DNA of 64,000 nt from Salinarimonas chemoclinalis (GCF_041514305.1 NZ_JBGMWH010000003.1:352264-416263), one strand, 5' to 3'. Numbered from the stretch's first letter, positions 43,417-52,406 are shown. Notes: generated by a model from the letters alone, not told the origin. A program made the numbers and translations.

Positions 43417-44489
43417 CGGCCTCCCCGGTGACCGCGTCTTCCGTCGAGGCCGTCGCCGAAGCCCCGATGCTCGAGGTGGAGAACCTCGAGCAGCGCTTCA
43501 CCCTGCGCTCGGGCCTCATCGATCGGCTCGGCTTCGAGGGCTGGCGCCCGCGCCTCGTCGACAGCGTCGTGCACGCGGTCAACGGGGTGAGCTTCTCCAT
43601 CGCCAAGGGCGAGGTGCTGGCGCTCGTCGGCGAATCCGGCTGCGGCAAGTCCACCGTCGCGAAGTCCATCGCGCGCATCTACACGCCGAGCGGCGGGCAC
43701 ATCCGCATCGACGGCGAGGAGATCGGCGGCTACGGCCACCGCGAGATGCTGCCGGTCCGCGCGAAGATGCAGATGATCTTCCAAGACCCGTTCGCCTCGC
43801 TCGATCCGCGCCAGAAGGTCCGCGACATCGTCGCCGAGCCGCTGCTCGAGCAGCTCGAGCGCCGCGGCGAGCCCGAGGCGAAGAAGAAGGCGCGGGAGGC
43901 GGCGATCGCGCTGCTCGAGCGCGTCGGACTCAACGCCGAGCATGCCGGGCGCTACCCGCACCAGTTCTCCGGCGGCCAGCGCCAGCGCATCGGCATCGCC
44001 CGGGCGCTCTCGGTCAACCCGGGGCTGATCATCGCCGACGAGCCGGTCTCCGCGCTCGACGTCTCGATCCAGGCGCAGATCCTCAACCTGATGATGGACC
44101 TGCGAGACGAGTACGGCCTCGCCTACCTGTTCATCAGCCACGACCTTTCGGTGGTGAACCACATCGCCGACCGCATCGGCGTGATGTATCTCGGCTTCCT
44201 CGTCGAGACGGCTCCGCGCGAGCGGCTGTTCGCGGCCCCGCGCCACCCCTATACCCGCGCGCTGCTCTCGGCGGCGCCGACCATCGACCCCGCGGACCGT
44301 GCGGTCGAGATGGAGCTCGAGGGCGAGGTGCCGAGCGCGCTCTCGCTGCCGTCGGGCTGCTGCTTCCGCACGCGCTGTCCCTTCGCCTTCGACCGCTGCG
44401 CCGCCGAGCGCCCGCGACTCCAGGACGTCGGCGGCGGCCAGGGTGTCGCCTGCCATCTCGTCGACGACCCGGAAAGGAACCGCCCGTGA
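43413..44489 (+). CDS. ABC transporter ATP-binding protein, DppF family
   Basis: The product is 358 residues from ATG 43413. Walker A is GESGCGKSTVAKSIAR, the signature is FSGGQRQRIGIARAL and Walker B is LIIADEPVSALD. The C-terminal Cys pattern CCFRTRCPFAFDRCAAERP is present. It completes a standard five-part importer with the genes upstream. The stop overlaps the GTG start of the following gene (GTGA). Confidence 0.95.
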   Translation: MTASPVTASSVEAVAEAPMLEVENLEQRFTLRSGLIDRLGFEGWRPRLVDSVVHAVNGVSFSIAKGEVLALVGESGCGKSTVAKSIARIYTPSGGHIRIDGEEIGGYGHREMLPVRAKMQMIFQDPFASLDPRQKVRDIVAEPLLEQLERRGEPEAKKKAREAAIALLERVGLNAEHAGRYPHQFSGGQRQRIGIARALSVNPGLIIADEPVSALDVSIQAQILNLMMDLRDEYGLAYLFISHDLSVVNHIADRIGVMYLGFLVETAPRERLFAAPRHPYTRALLSAAPTIDPADRAVEMELEGEVPSALSLPSGCCFRTRCPFAFDRCAAERPRLQDVGGGQGVACHLVDDPERNRP

Positions 44490-45955
44490 ACCAGGACCCG
44501 ACGAGGGAAGAGGTCGTCGTCGCGCAGGCCCGCCTGCCGCTGGCCGACCCGCACGACTGCACGGACGCCGCCGACGAGCTCTCCCTCTACGAGGCGCTGT
44601 ACGACACGCTGGTGCGGCGCGCGGGCGGGGGCGGGGGCGCGGGCTACGTGCCGCGGCTCGCCACGGCGTGGGCGGTGTCGGACGACGCGCGCACCTGGAC
44701 CTTCCGCCTGCGCGCGGGCGTCGCCTTCCACGACGGGACGCCCTGCGATGCGCAGGCCGTCGCGCTCTCGCTCCGGCGCATGGCGCGCGAGGACAAGGGC
44801 TACACGCTCGGCGCGCCCGCCGTCTGGCGGCAGTACCTCGGCGACGCGATCGTCGAGGCGCCGGACGCCGGGACGCTCGTGATCCGCCTCGACGCGCCGA
44901 TGGCGGACCTGCTCGACGTCCTCGTCCAGGGCTATGTGGTGGCACCGTCCGCGCTCCCCGCCTACGACGCGGGCGACACGCGCCGGCCCTGCGGCACGGG
45001 GCCGTATCGGCTCGTCGAGGAGTCGGACGCAGCCGTCTCGATGGCCCGCGTTCCCGGCCACTTCGACGGCGAGCCGGCGAACGAACGCATCCGCTTCGTG
45101 CGCGAGCCCGATCGCGCGGCGCGCCTCGCCATGGTGCGCGCCGGCGACGCGCAGGTCGCGACCAATCTCGACGTCGCGGCGAGCGCGGACCTGGCGAAGG
45201 ACGGCGCCACGCGGGTGGTCTCGCTCGCCCCCGTCGCCATCATCTACCTGCTCAACGCCGCCCGCGGCCCCCTCGCCGACGCGCGCTTGCGGCGGGCGCT
45301 GGCGCTGGCGCTCGATCGCGAGGCGCTCATCGCCGAGGTCGTGCCCGGCGCCGCGCGCCCGCTCCACGGCTTCGTCAGCCCGCTCCATTTCGGCGCGGGC
45401 ACGGCGCCCGCCCGCGAGCGCGATCCGCAGGCGGCGCGCGCGCTGCTCGCCGAAGCGGGCTTCGCCGAGGGCCTGACGCTCGGCCTCGACTGCCCGACGC
45501 GGCTGCCGGACGAGGCGGAACGGCTCACCGCCGCGCTCGGCCGCCAGCTCGCGGCGATCGGGGTGACGCTGGACGTCCATGTCCACGAGGACCGGGAGGC
45601 CTACGCGCACATGGTGCGGCGCAAGGAGATCCGGGACCTGTGCGTCTTCGACTCGAGCCCGATGTCGACCTACCGCGTGCTCGTCGAGAAGCTCGACGCG
45701 CGGGTGCGCGGCTCCTGGTGGCAGGGCTATCGCAACGCGGAGGTGGAGGCGCTGATCGACCGCGCGCGCGTCACCGTCGATGCGAACGCGAGGTCTGCGC
45801 TCTACGCGGGGGCCTATGCCCTGCTGCAGGACGACCCCGCCTGGCTGTGCCTCTACAATCCACTCAAGGCGACCGGGATTTCGGGGCGGCACCCCGATCT
45901 CGCGCTGCCCGTCGACACCGTCCTCGACGTCGCGCGCCTGCCGGCGCTGCGCTGA
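44486..45955 (+). CDS. SBP_bac_5-type protein without a signal peptide
   Basis: The product is 489 residues from GTG 44486 after AAGGAA, overlapping the dppF-type stop. The fold is that of DppA-like binding proteins: LYEALYDTLVRRAG, YVPRLATAWAVSDDARTWTFRLRAGVAFHDGTP in part, CGTGPYRLVEES and RLRRALALALDREALIAEV. The N-terminus (MNQDPTREEVVVAQARLPLA) has no hydrophobic segment, and no upstream start gives one. It is therefore predicted cytoplasmic, or exported by an unseen route. It could be a cytoplasmic solute sensor or a second binding protein that lost export. Confidence 0.8.
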   Translation: MNQDPTREEVVVAQARLPLADPHDCTDAADELSLYEALYDTLVRRAGGGGGAGYVPRLATAWAVSDDARTWTFRLRAGVAFHDGTPCDAQAVALSLRRMAREDKGYTLGAPAVWRQYLGDAIVEAPDAGTLVIRLDAPMADLLDVLVQGYVVAPSALPAYDAGDTRRPCGTGPYRLVEESDAAVSMARVPGHFDGEPANERIRFVREPDRAARLAMVRAGDAQVATNLDVAASADLAKDGATRVVSLAPVAIIYLLNAARGPLADARLRRALALALDREALIAEVVPGAARPLHGFVSPLHFGAGTAPARERDPQAARALLAEAGFAEGLTLGLDCPTRLPDEAERLTAALGRQLAAIGVTLDVHVHEDREAYAHMVRRKEIRDLCVFDSSPMSTYRVLVEKLDARVRGSWWQGYRNAEVEALIDRARVTVDANARSALYAGAYALLQDDPAWLCLYNPLKATGISGRHPDLALPVDTVLDVARLPALR

Positions 45956-45976
45956 GCCGAGCCTCGGGAGAGCGCA

Positions 45977-47416
45977 ATGATGGAAGACATCCTCGTCACC
46001 GGGGCCACCATCGTCACCATGGACGCCGCGCGGCGGGTGATCGCCGACGGCGCCATGGCGGTGAGCGGCGGGCGCATCGTCGCGGTCGGCCCGCGCGAGG
46101 AGGTCGAGGCGGCCCACTCCGTCGCGCGCATCGTCGACGGGCGCGGCAAGATCCTGATGCCGGGGCTCATCGACGTCCACGCCCATGCCGGGCACGGGCT
46201 GATCAAGTCCATGGGCATGACCGACGGCGATCGCTGGGAGGCGATCTGCGGGGAGGTCTACACGACGGGCTCGACGCCGGAGTTCTGGCACGCCGAGGCG
46301 CGGCTCGCGGCGCTGGAGCGGCTGCGCTTCGGCGTCACCTGCGGCGTCTCGCTGCTCGGCGGCGGCGACACGGTGATGCGCACGGACGACCCCGTCCACG
46401 GCGAGGCGCACGCCCGCGGTGTCGCCGAGGTCGGCACCCGCGCGATCGTCGCCGTGGGTCCGACCCGCGCGCCCCATCCCCGGACCTACGCCACGATCGG
46501 CGAGGAGGGCGAGACCACGCGCTACCCGGTCGACTTCGATCGGCAGATGCGCACCTGCGAGACGCTGATCGCGCGCCTCCACGGCTCGGCCGGGGGGCGG
46601 GTTCGGATCGCCCTCGTCTACCCCGTGCTGCGCGACGAGCACGAGGCGGGCATGGCGCCCGACGACTACGCCGAAGCCGTGCGCCAGGTGCGCGCCGTGC
46701 GGGCGCTCTCGCGCGCGACCGCCGTCCTGTTCACGCAGGACGGCCATTGGCGCGGCTCCGTGCGCCGCGCCCATGCGCTGGGCCTGCTCGGGCCGGACGC
46801 GCTGCTGTCCCACGCGATCGATCTCCACGAGGACGAGATCGCGCTCTGCGCGCAGACCGGCACGCGCATCGCCCACAACCCGTCGGCGGTCGCCTCGATC
46901 AAGGGCCGCTGCCCGGCGATCGAGCTGATGGAGGCCGGCGTCGTCGTGGCGCTGGGCTCGGACGCCACCGCGCCGGACCGGTCCGGGGACATGTTCCGCC
47001 ACATGCAGCAGGCGATGCACTACCATCGCCGGCACTACCGCGACGCCTCCGTGCTCCCCGTCGGCAAGGCGCTGGAGATGGCGACGATCGACGCGGCGAC
47101 GGCGCTGGGCCTCGCGGGCGAGATCGGCTCGCTGGAGCCCGGCAAGCGCGCGGACGCGATCCTCGTCGACGGGCGCCGCGCGCACCTCGCGCCCGCCAAC
47201 ATGCCGGTCCACCGCGTCGTCGCCTTCGCCAACGGCAACGACGTCGAGACGGTGATGGTCGACGGCGAGATCCTGCTCGAGGCCGGGCGGCCCACCCGCG
47301 TCGACCCGCTGGCGATCGCGCTGGAGGCGGAGCGGCAGGCCGACCTGATGATCGCTCGGATCGGGGCCCAGGACGCGCTCGACGTCGCGCCGGGGTGGGG
47401 GCGCCCGCGGGGGTGA
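45977..47416 (+). CDS. Amidohydrolase of the aminohydrolase/chlorohydrolase type
   Basis: This 479-residue metal enzyme belongs to the cytosine-deaminase/AtzA-like branch. HAH in GLIDVHAHAGHG, H in LLSHAIDLHEDEI, HNPSAVAS and D in ALGSDATAPD form the mononuclear metal site. The C-terminal composite domain EIGSLEPGKRADAILVDGR is typical. Likely reactions are deamination of a purine, pyrimidine or triazine-like ring. The ATG at 45977 lies 21 bp after the binding-protein-like gene, making it the last gene of that operon. Confidence 0.88.
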   Translation: MMEDILVTGATIVTMDAARRVIADGAMAVSGGRIVAVGPREEVEAAHSVARIVDGRGKILMPGLIDVHAHAGHGLIKSMGMTDGDRWEAICGEVYTTGSTPEFWHAEARLAALERLRFGVTCGVSLLGGGDTVMRTDDPVHGEAHARGVAEVGTRAIVAVGPTRAPHPRTYATIGEEGETTRYPVDFDRQMRTCETLIARLHGSAGGRVRIALVYPVLRDEHEAGMAPDDYAEAVRQVRAVRALSRATAVLFTQDGHWRGSVRRAHALGLLGPDALLSHAIDLHEDEIALCAQTGTRIAHNPSAVASIKGRCPAIELMEAGVVVALGSDATAPDRSGDMFRHMQQAMHYHRRHYRDASVLPVGKALEMATIDAATALGLAGEIGSLEPGKRADAILVDGRRAHLAPANMPVHRVVAFANGNDVETVMVDGEILLEAGRPTRVDPLAIALEAERQADLMIARIGAQDALDVAPGWGRPRG

Positions 47417-47426
47417 GCCGCGGCGC

Positions 47427-48170
47427 TCAGACCCGCCCGAAGCGCTCCTCGGTCCGCCGCCGCACCAGCTCGAAGAGCTCGTAGAGCGCCCAGCCGATGA
47501 AGGACAGGAGCAGCACCATGCCGATCACGGTCGCCGTGTCGGCGCTCTCCTGGCCGGCGGCGAGCAGGTAGCCGATGCCCCGGTTCGCCCCCATCAGCTC
47601 GCCGATGACGACGGCGGTGACGGCGAGCGTGCTCGCCACCGTCATGCCCGCGAGCAGCGTGGGAAGCGTCGCCGGCAGCTCGATGTGCACGAAGCGCTGC
47701 CAGGGCGACAACCGCAGCACCCTCGCGAGGTCGCCGTAGGTGCGCGGCAGGAAGCGCAGGCCCGAGAGCACGCCGGTCATGATCGGAAAGAAGGTCACGA
47801 TGGCGACCAGCACGATCTTCGGCGCCGGCCCGAGCCCCAGCCAGAGCAGCAGCAGCGGCGCGATGGCGATCTTCGGCGCCGTCTGCAGGAGCAGCACGAG
47901 CGGCATCGAGAGCCGCTCGAGGATCGGCGCGCGGGCGAAGGCGAGGGCCGCCGCGATCCCGGCGAGGAGCCCGAGCAGGTAGCCCCAGGCGAGCTGGGTC
48001 AGCGTCACGGCCACGTGGTCGAGGAGGCGGGCGTTCTCGTGGAGGAAGACCATGCGGCGCGCGACGTCGAGGGGTGCCGGAAGCAGGTAGTCCGGCACCC
48101 CGAAGAGGTGCACCGCGGCCAGCCAGGCCAGCAGGATGGCGGCGAGGCCCGCCAGGCCGCGGATCGGCAC
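47427..48170 (-). CDS. ABC transporter permease, NitT/TauT (SsuC/ThiX) family, second copy
   Basis: This 247-residue membrane protein has about six helices. The family blocks are VPDYLLPAPLDVARR, LVLLLQTAPKIAIAPLLLLWLGLG, FPIMTGVLSGLRFLP and the EAA loop RLSPWQRFVHIELPATLPTLLAG. It is the last gene of the leftward operon, 3 bp after the substrate-binding gene. The same operon has another permease at 49923, so the transporter is probably a heterodimer. Confidence 0.92.
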   Translation of the reverse strand: MPIRGLAGLAAILLAWLAAVHLFGVPDYLLPAPLDVARRMVFLHENARLLDHVAVTLTQLAWGYLLGLLAGIAAALAFARAPILERLSMPLVLLLQTAPKIAIAPLLLLWLGLGPAPKIVLVAIVTFFPIMTGVLSGLRFLPRTYGDLARVLRLSPWQRFVHIELPATLPTLLAGMTVASTLAVTAVVIGELMGANRGIGYLLAAGQESADTATVIGMVLLLSFIGWALYELFELVRRRTEERFGRV

Positions 48171-48173
48171 GGC

Positions 48174-49157
48174 TCAGTTCCCGATCGTCTTCGGGTCCGC
48201 GACGACGAACGTGCTGGCGTCGGGGGCCTCTTCGATCACGTCGTACTGCGCGAGGATGTCGGCGTTGGCCTGCCAGGCCGCGAGGTCCGCGACGCCGAGC
48301 CCGCGCTCGTCGGTGAGCGCGCTGCGCCACACCGAGGCGGCGAAGGTCTGCTCGAAGGCCGTGACGAGGGCGGGCTTCTGCTCGGCCCACGTGGGGGTGT
48401 ACTTCTCCATGGCGATGTCGAGCGCCGCCTCGATGTTGCCGTCCATGGTCCACTCGTAGGAGCGGGTCACGGCGTTGGTGAGACGGCGCACGAGGTCCGG
48501 GTTCTCCTCGAGCAGGCGTGCGCCGGTCACGACCACGTTGCCGAAGGACGGCAGGAAGTCGTTCGACAGGATCATGTCGACCTCGACGCCGGCGCCCTCG
48601 AGCACGTACTTGCGCAGCTCCGAGAACACGATCGCGTCGACCTGGCCCGATTGCAGCGCCTGGACGATGGCGCCGGTGTCGATCAGCTCGACCGTCACGT
48701 CGTCGAGGCCGAGCCCGGCCTGGGCGAGGCCGACCTGGAGCTGGAGGTAGTTCGGGCTGCCGTAGCTCGTCACCGCGACCGTCTTGCCGGCGAGGTCGGC
48801 GTAGCTGTCGATGCCGGTCTCCGCCTTGGCGAGCAGCGCGCCGATGCCCCGCTGGTAGGTGGTGTGGACGACGCGCACCGGCAGCCCGTTCGCCGCCGCC
48901 GCGATCACGGCGTCGCCGTTGGGAAAGCCGAACTGGACGTTGCCGGCGGCGATGTTCGTCAGGATGTCGGAGGCGCCGGCGTAGATGAACTCGACCTCGA
49001 TGCCCTCGTCGGAGAAGAAGCCGTTCTCGACGCCGGCGTAGAGCGGCGCGTAGAACGGCACCGCCGCGCCGTCGATCTGGAACAGGACCTCGTCCTGCGC
49101 GAGCACCGGCGTGGCCAGCAGCAGGCCGAAGCCCAGGAGTGCGGACAGATGCTTCAT
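48174..49157 (-). CDS. ABC transporter substrate-binding protein, NMT1/ThiY-like
   Basis: The product is 327 residues from ATG 49157 after GAGGGGAAC, with a signal peptide MKHLSALLGFGLLLATPVLA. The fold shows FYAPLYAGVENGFFSDEGIEVEF, GNVQFGFPNGDAVIAAAANG and DLAGKTVAVTSYGSPNY, characteristic of NMT1/SsuA-like proteins that bind pyrimidine-like, riboflavin-like or sulfonate ligands. The start overlaps the stop of the phosphorylase gene as ATGA. Confidence 0.92.
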   Translation of the reverse strand: MKHLSALLGFGLLLATPVLAQDEVLFQIDGAAVPFYAPLYAGVENGFFSDEGIEVEFIYAGASDILTNIAAGNVQFGFPNGDAVIAAAANGLPVRVVHTTYQRGIGALLAKAETGIDSYADLAGKTVAVTSYGSPNYLQLQVGLAQAGLGLDDVTVELIDTGAIVQALQSGQVDAIVFSELRKYVLEGAGVEVDMILSNDFLPSFGNVVVTGARLLEENPDLVRRLTNAVTRSYEWTMDGNIEAALDIAMEKYTPTWAEQKPALVTAFEQTFAASVWRSALTDERGLGVADLAAWQANADILAQYDVIEEAPDASTFVVADPKTIGN

Positions 49158-49933
49158 GATCGTTCCCCTCTGTGTGTCGTCGCCAGGGCGCGCCCGGCGA
49201 TGTGCAGCAGGTTCTCCTGCGTGCTCCGGTAGTCGTCGAGCCAAGCGTCGGTGGCGCGGTTGCCGTGCACGCCGAGCAGCGCGCAGGCCGCCACGCCGAG
49301 CCGTGCGCAGACGGTCAGCACAGTGTGGGCCTCCATCTCCACGCCGAGCGCGCCGGCCGCGCGCAGCGCGTCGAGCCGGTCCGGCGCGGGCGCCGCCTCG
49401 CCGCGGCGGATCGGGCGGCCCTGGCCGAGGTAGTAGCTGTCGGTGGAGGCGACCGGCCCGAGATGCGCCGCGAGCCCGAGCTCGGACGCGGCGGCCGCGA
49501 GCGCCTCCGGAAGCCCCGGCGCCGCCCCGCCGTCACCCCCGTAGAGCGCCGGCACGCCGCCGTCCCCCAGGGCGCGGGTCACGCAGAGGTAGTCGCCCGG
49601 CGCGATCTCGGGCACGAGGGCCGACATGCCCCCGATCCGCACGATCCGCCGCGCGCCGAGCATCGCGAGCTCGACGAGGGCGATCTCGGTGGACGGCCCG
49701 CCGATGCCCGACGAGCAGATCGTCAGCCGCCGTCCGCGGTACGACCCGGTGACGACCGCGAACTCGCGGCGGCGGCCGAAATCCGAGACGTCCTCCATCA
49801 GCGCGGCCAGCATCGGCACGCGATCGGGATCTCCCGGCACGAGCACGTCCGGGGCGACGTCGCCGGCGCGGGCCGGCAGGTGCGGCGGCATGTCCCCGCG
49901 CCAGGGCATGAGGGCGGAGGTGCTAGCGCTCAT
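49154..49933 (-). CDS. Nucleoside phosphorylase (uridine/purine phosphorylase superfamily)
   Basis: This 259-residue PNP_UDP_1 protein shows the phosphate-binding GDPDR near residues 34-38, SSGIGGPSTEIALVEL, RIGGMSALVPEIAPGD and the ribose/base contact GVEMEAHTV. It should split nucleosides with phosphate into base and ribose-1-phosphate. Its position inside an ABC operon, coupled on both sides, suggests that the transporter brings in a nucleoside or base. Whether uridine, a purine or a modified nucleoside is the substrate cannot be read from the sequence. Confidence 0.9.
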   Translation of the reverse strand: MSASTSALMPWRGDMPPHLPARAGDVAPDVLVPGDPDRVPMLAALMEDVSDFGRRREFAVVTGSYRGRRLTICSSGIGGPSTEIALVELAMLGARRIVRIGGMSALVPEIAPGDYLCVTRALGDGGVPALYGGDGGAAPGLPEALAAAASELGLAAHLGPVASTDSYYLGQGRPIRRGEAAPAPDRLDALRAAGALGVEMEAHTVLTVCARLGVAACALLGVHGNRATDAWLDDYRSTQENLLHIAGRALATTHRGERS

Positions 49934-50687
49934 CGGCGTCGTTCCAGGCGAGCAGGCGGCGCTCGGCGAGCCCGAGCGCGACGTGCAGCGCGACGCCGAG
50001 CAGCGCGGTCAGCAGCACGGCGCCGAACAGGAGCGGCGCCCGGTAGGTCGCCGCCGCGAAGGTCATCAGGAAGCCCAGGCCCCGGTCGCCGGAGATCCAC
50101 TCCGCCAGGATCGCGCCCACCAGCGCCTGCACGCCGCCGACCTTGAGCCCGACGAAGATCCCCGGCAGCGCCGCGGGCAGGTCGATCGCCGCGAAGCGCC
50201 GGATGGCGCCCAGCCGCAGCAGCGCGGCGATGTCGTGCAGGCGCGGATCGATGGCGCGCAAGCCCGCCAGCGCGCCGATCAGGACCGGGAAGAACACGAG
50301 CGAGAACACGAGCGCGAGCTTCGCCTCCAGCCCGAGACCGAACCAGACGACGAAGAGCGGCGCGAGCGCGATCTTCGGCGCGCTCTGGAGGACGACGAGC
50401 GGGCCGTCGAGCAGCGTCGAGAGCAGCGGTACGCGATAGAGCACGTACGCGAGCGCCACGCCCGCCACCGCGCCGAGCGCGAGCCCGAGCGCGATGCTGC
50501 GCAGCGTGAACGCGAGGTGCCCCGCGAGGCTCCCCGTCGACGCCTCGCGCACCAGAGCGAGCACCGTCGCCTGCGGGGACGGCAGCAGGTAGGGCGGCAT
50601 CCCCATCGGGCCGCTGGCGTACCACCAGGCCGTGACGAGCACCGCGAAGGCGGCACCGTACTCCAGGACGGGCCGCACACGGATCAT
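49923..50687 (-). CDS. ABC transporter permease, NitT/TauT family, first copy
   Basis: The product is 254 residues from ATG 50687. Blocks are MPPYLLPSPQATVLALVREA, LVVLQSAPKIALAPLFVVWFG, FFPVLIGALAGLRAIDP and the EAA loop RLGAIRRFAAIDLPAALPGIFVG. It overlaps the ATPase gene (ATGA) and, by 11 bases, the phosphorylase gene. It is clearly related to the permease at 47427 but not identical. Confidence 0.92.
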   Translation of the reverse strand: MIRVRPVLEYGAAFAVLVTAWWYASGPMGMPPYLLPSPQATVLALVREASTGSLAGHLAFTLRSIALGLALGAVAGVALAYVLYRVPLLSTLLDGPLVVLQSAPKIALAPLFVVWFGLGLEAKLALVFSLVFFPVLIGALAGLRAIDPRLHDIAALLRLGAIRRFAAIDLPAALPGIFVGLKVGGVQALVGAILAEWISGDRGLGFLMTFAAATYRAPLLFGAVLLTALLGVALHVALGLAERRLLAWNDADER

Positions 50688-51436
50688 CGCGCCGCCTCCC
50701 CGCCACGCAGGTCGCGCCGCAGCGCCGCGACGAGCTCGTGATAGGCGCGGTCGAGCTTGGTCTCCTCGCTGCGCGGGCGCGGCAGGCCGATCGCGTAGGT
50801 CCGCTCGAGGCGCCCGGGGCGGGCCGACATCACCATCACCTCGTCGGCGAGGTAGGCGGCCTCCTCGACGGAGTGCGTGACGAGCATCACGGTCTTGCCC
50901 GTGCGCTGCCAGATCCGCAGGAGCTCGTCGTTGAGGGTCTCGCGGGTGAGGAGGTCGACCGCGGAGAACGGCTCGTCCATGAGCAGGATCGGCGGGTCGT
51001 CGGCCAGCGCGCGGGCGATCGCGGCGCGCTGGCGCATGCCGCCGGAGAGCTGGCGCGGCAGCGTCTGCTCGAAGCCGCGCAGGCCGACGAGCGCCACGAG
51101 TTCGCGCACGACCGCATCCGCACGGGCGCGCTCCACGCCCGCCGTGTCGAGGGGGAAGCGGATGTTCGCCTCGACCGACTTCCACGGCAGCAGCACCGCG
51201 TCCTGGAAGACGAAGCCGACGGGGCGCTTCACGGGTCCCGCGCCGAGCCGGATCGTGCCCGACGTCGGCGTCTCCAGGCCGGCGATCAGGCGCAGGAGCG
51301 TGGACTTCCCGCACCCCGACGGGCCGACGACGGCGACGAAGCGGCCCTCGGGCACCGCGTGGGTGAGCGGCTCGAGGGCCGGCACCGACTTGCCGCGCAG
51401 CTGGAAGACCTTGCTGATGCCGTCGATCTCGATCAC
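50684..51436 (-). CDS. ABC transporter ATP-binding protein, NitT/TauT (SsuB) family
   Basis: The product is 250 residues from a GTG at 51436 (VIEIDGISKVFQLRG), with GGGGAGCGG upstream; an ATG at 51508 would add 24 residues without family similarity. Walker A is GPSGCGKSTLLRL, the signature is LSGGMRQRAAIARAL, Walker B is ILLMDEPFSAVD and the switch His is in VTHSVEEA. It is the first gene of the five-gene leftward operon. Confidence 0.93.
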   Translation of the reverse strand: MIEIDGISKVFQLRGKSVPALEPLTHAVPEGRFVAVVGPSGCGKSTLLRLIAGLETPTSGTIRLGAGPVKRPVGFVFQDAVLLPWKSVEANIRFPLDTAGVERARADAVVRELVALVGLRGFEQTLPRQLSGGMRQRAAIARALADDPPILLMDEPFSAVDLLTRETLNDELLRIWQRTGKTVMLVTHSVEEAAYLADEVMVMSARPGRLERTYAIGLPRPRSEETKLDRAYHELVAALRRDLRGGEAAR

Positions 51437-51510
51437 GTCGCCGTCCGCTCCCCGCCGATCGAGCGGCGCACGGGGCACCGCCCCTGCGGGCCTCCGAGCG
51501 CGTCTCAATT

Positions 51511-51542
51511 TTGATACTCGACTGGGGCTTCCGTTGCGTCAA
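51511..51542 (-). promoter_or_regulatory. Candidate promoter of the NitT/TauT-type operon
   Basis: On the minus strand TTGACG (51537-51542) is followed after 17 bp by GAGTAT (51514-51519), or after 20 bp by TATCAA (51511-51516), about 75 bases before the ATPase start. It is an AT-rich patch in a GC-rich gap. The 277 bp between this operon and the tRNA hold no gene. Confidence 0.3.
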
Positions 51543-51713
51543 GCCTGTTTCGACGGCAGACCGCGACGCGCGCTCGAGCAGAGACGGTGGGCAGAGACGG
51601 TGTGCAGGGACGGCGGCAACACGACGGGGCCCGGCGGAGCGGTGCTCCGGGGCCTGCGCATGCGCACCGGGGGGCGTTGGAGAGACGGCCGTGTCGGAGG
51701 TCGGTCAGGAGAT

Positions 51714-51789
<76 letters not shown>

Positions 51790-51883
51790 ACTCTCGTCCC
51801 GCGGGCTCGGGTCCCGTTCGACGGGTCCCGCGGGGTGGTCCGCGGCGGGGAGGGCGATGCCGATCTCCCCGCGACGGAGCGCC

Positions 51884-51911
51884 TGTTTAGACGCTCCGGA
51901 GGGGATGTCAA
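51884..51911 (-). promoter_or_regulatory. Candidate promoter of tRNA-Ala
   Basis: On the minus strand TTGACA (51906-51911) is followed after 16 bp by TAAACA (51884-51889), about 95 bases before the tRNA. The -35 box overlaps the end of the TIGR02300 gene. Confidence 0.4.
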
Positions 51912-52291
51912 CCCTCTTCTTCGTCCTCGATATCGCTGTCGATGAGGCCGGAAACGTCGTCGTCTCCCTCCTCTTCCTCGGCGAGGAAGGTGTCGTCGGA
52001 TTCGTCGTCGCCGAGGTCGATGTCCTCGTCGCCGTCCGCCTTCTTCTCGTCGCCTTCGGCCTCCTCGAGCGAGACGAGCTCGACGTCCGCCTTCTCGACG
52101 ACCTCCTCCTCTTCCTCCTCGGCCTCCACCACGGGCGCGACGCGCCCGCCCTTCGTGCCGACGGCCTCGAAGGCCGAGCGCGGGTAGGCGATGCCGGTGT
52201 AGGGGGAGACGACGGGGTCGCGGTCGAGGTCGTAGAACTTGCGCCCGGTCTCGGGGCAGGTCCGCTTGGTGCCGAGTTCCGGTCTGGCCAC
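51908..52291 (-). CDS. TIGR02300 (FYDLN acid) family protein
   Basis: The product is 127 residues from GTG 52291 after GAAGGAA. It opens with the family core ARPELGTKRTCPETGRKFYDL and then DRDPVVSPYTG; the two cysteine-free acidic parts that follow are nearly all Glu and Asp. The protein is short, extremely acidic and probably disordered in its C-terminal two thirds. The family is conserved in alphaproteobacteria, often beside tRNA-Ala as here; its role is unknown. Confidence 0.9.
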   Translation of the reverse strand: MARPELGTKRTCPETGRKFYDLDRDPVVSPYTGIAYPRSAFEAVGTKGGRVAPVVEAEEEEEEVVEKADVELVSLEEAEGDEKKADGDEDIDLGDDESDDTFLAEEEEGDDDVSGLIDSDIEDEEEG

Positions 52292-52392
52292 GGGTGGTTC
52301 CTTCGTGTGCTTTGGAATTCTGGAACAGGCGCGGCTAGCGCCTCGCGGGGCGCTTGTCAACGCGCGAATGCGCGGGCGAGCGCCGCAGAGCC

Positions 52393-52406
52393 TTGATCCA
52401 GGTCAA
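52393..52406 (+). promoter_or_regulatory. FNR/FixK-type binding site before the cytochrome c peroxidase gene
   Basis: TTGATCCAGGTCAA differs from the consensus TTGAT-N4-ATCAA at one position. Its centre lies about 63 bases before the peroxidase ATG. A start of transcription 41 bases downstream would be near 52441, with TAGGTT (52428-52433) as a possible -10. This fits activation when oxygen is low. Confidence 0.65.
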
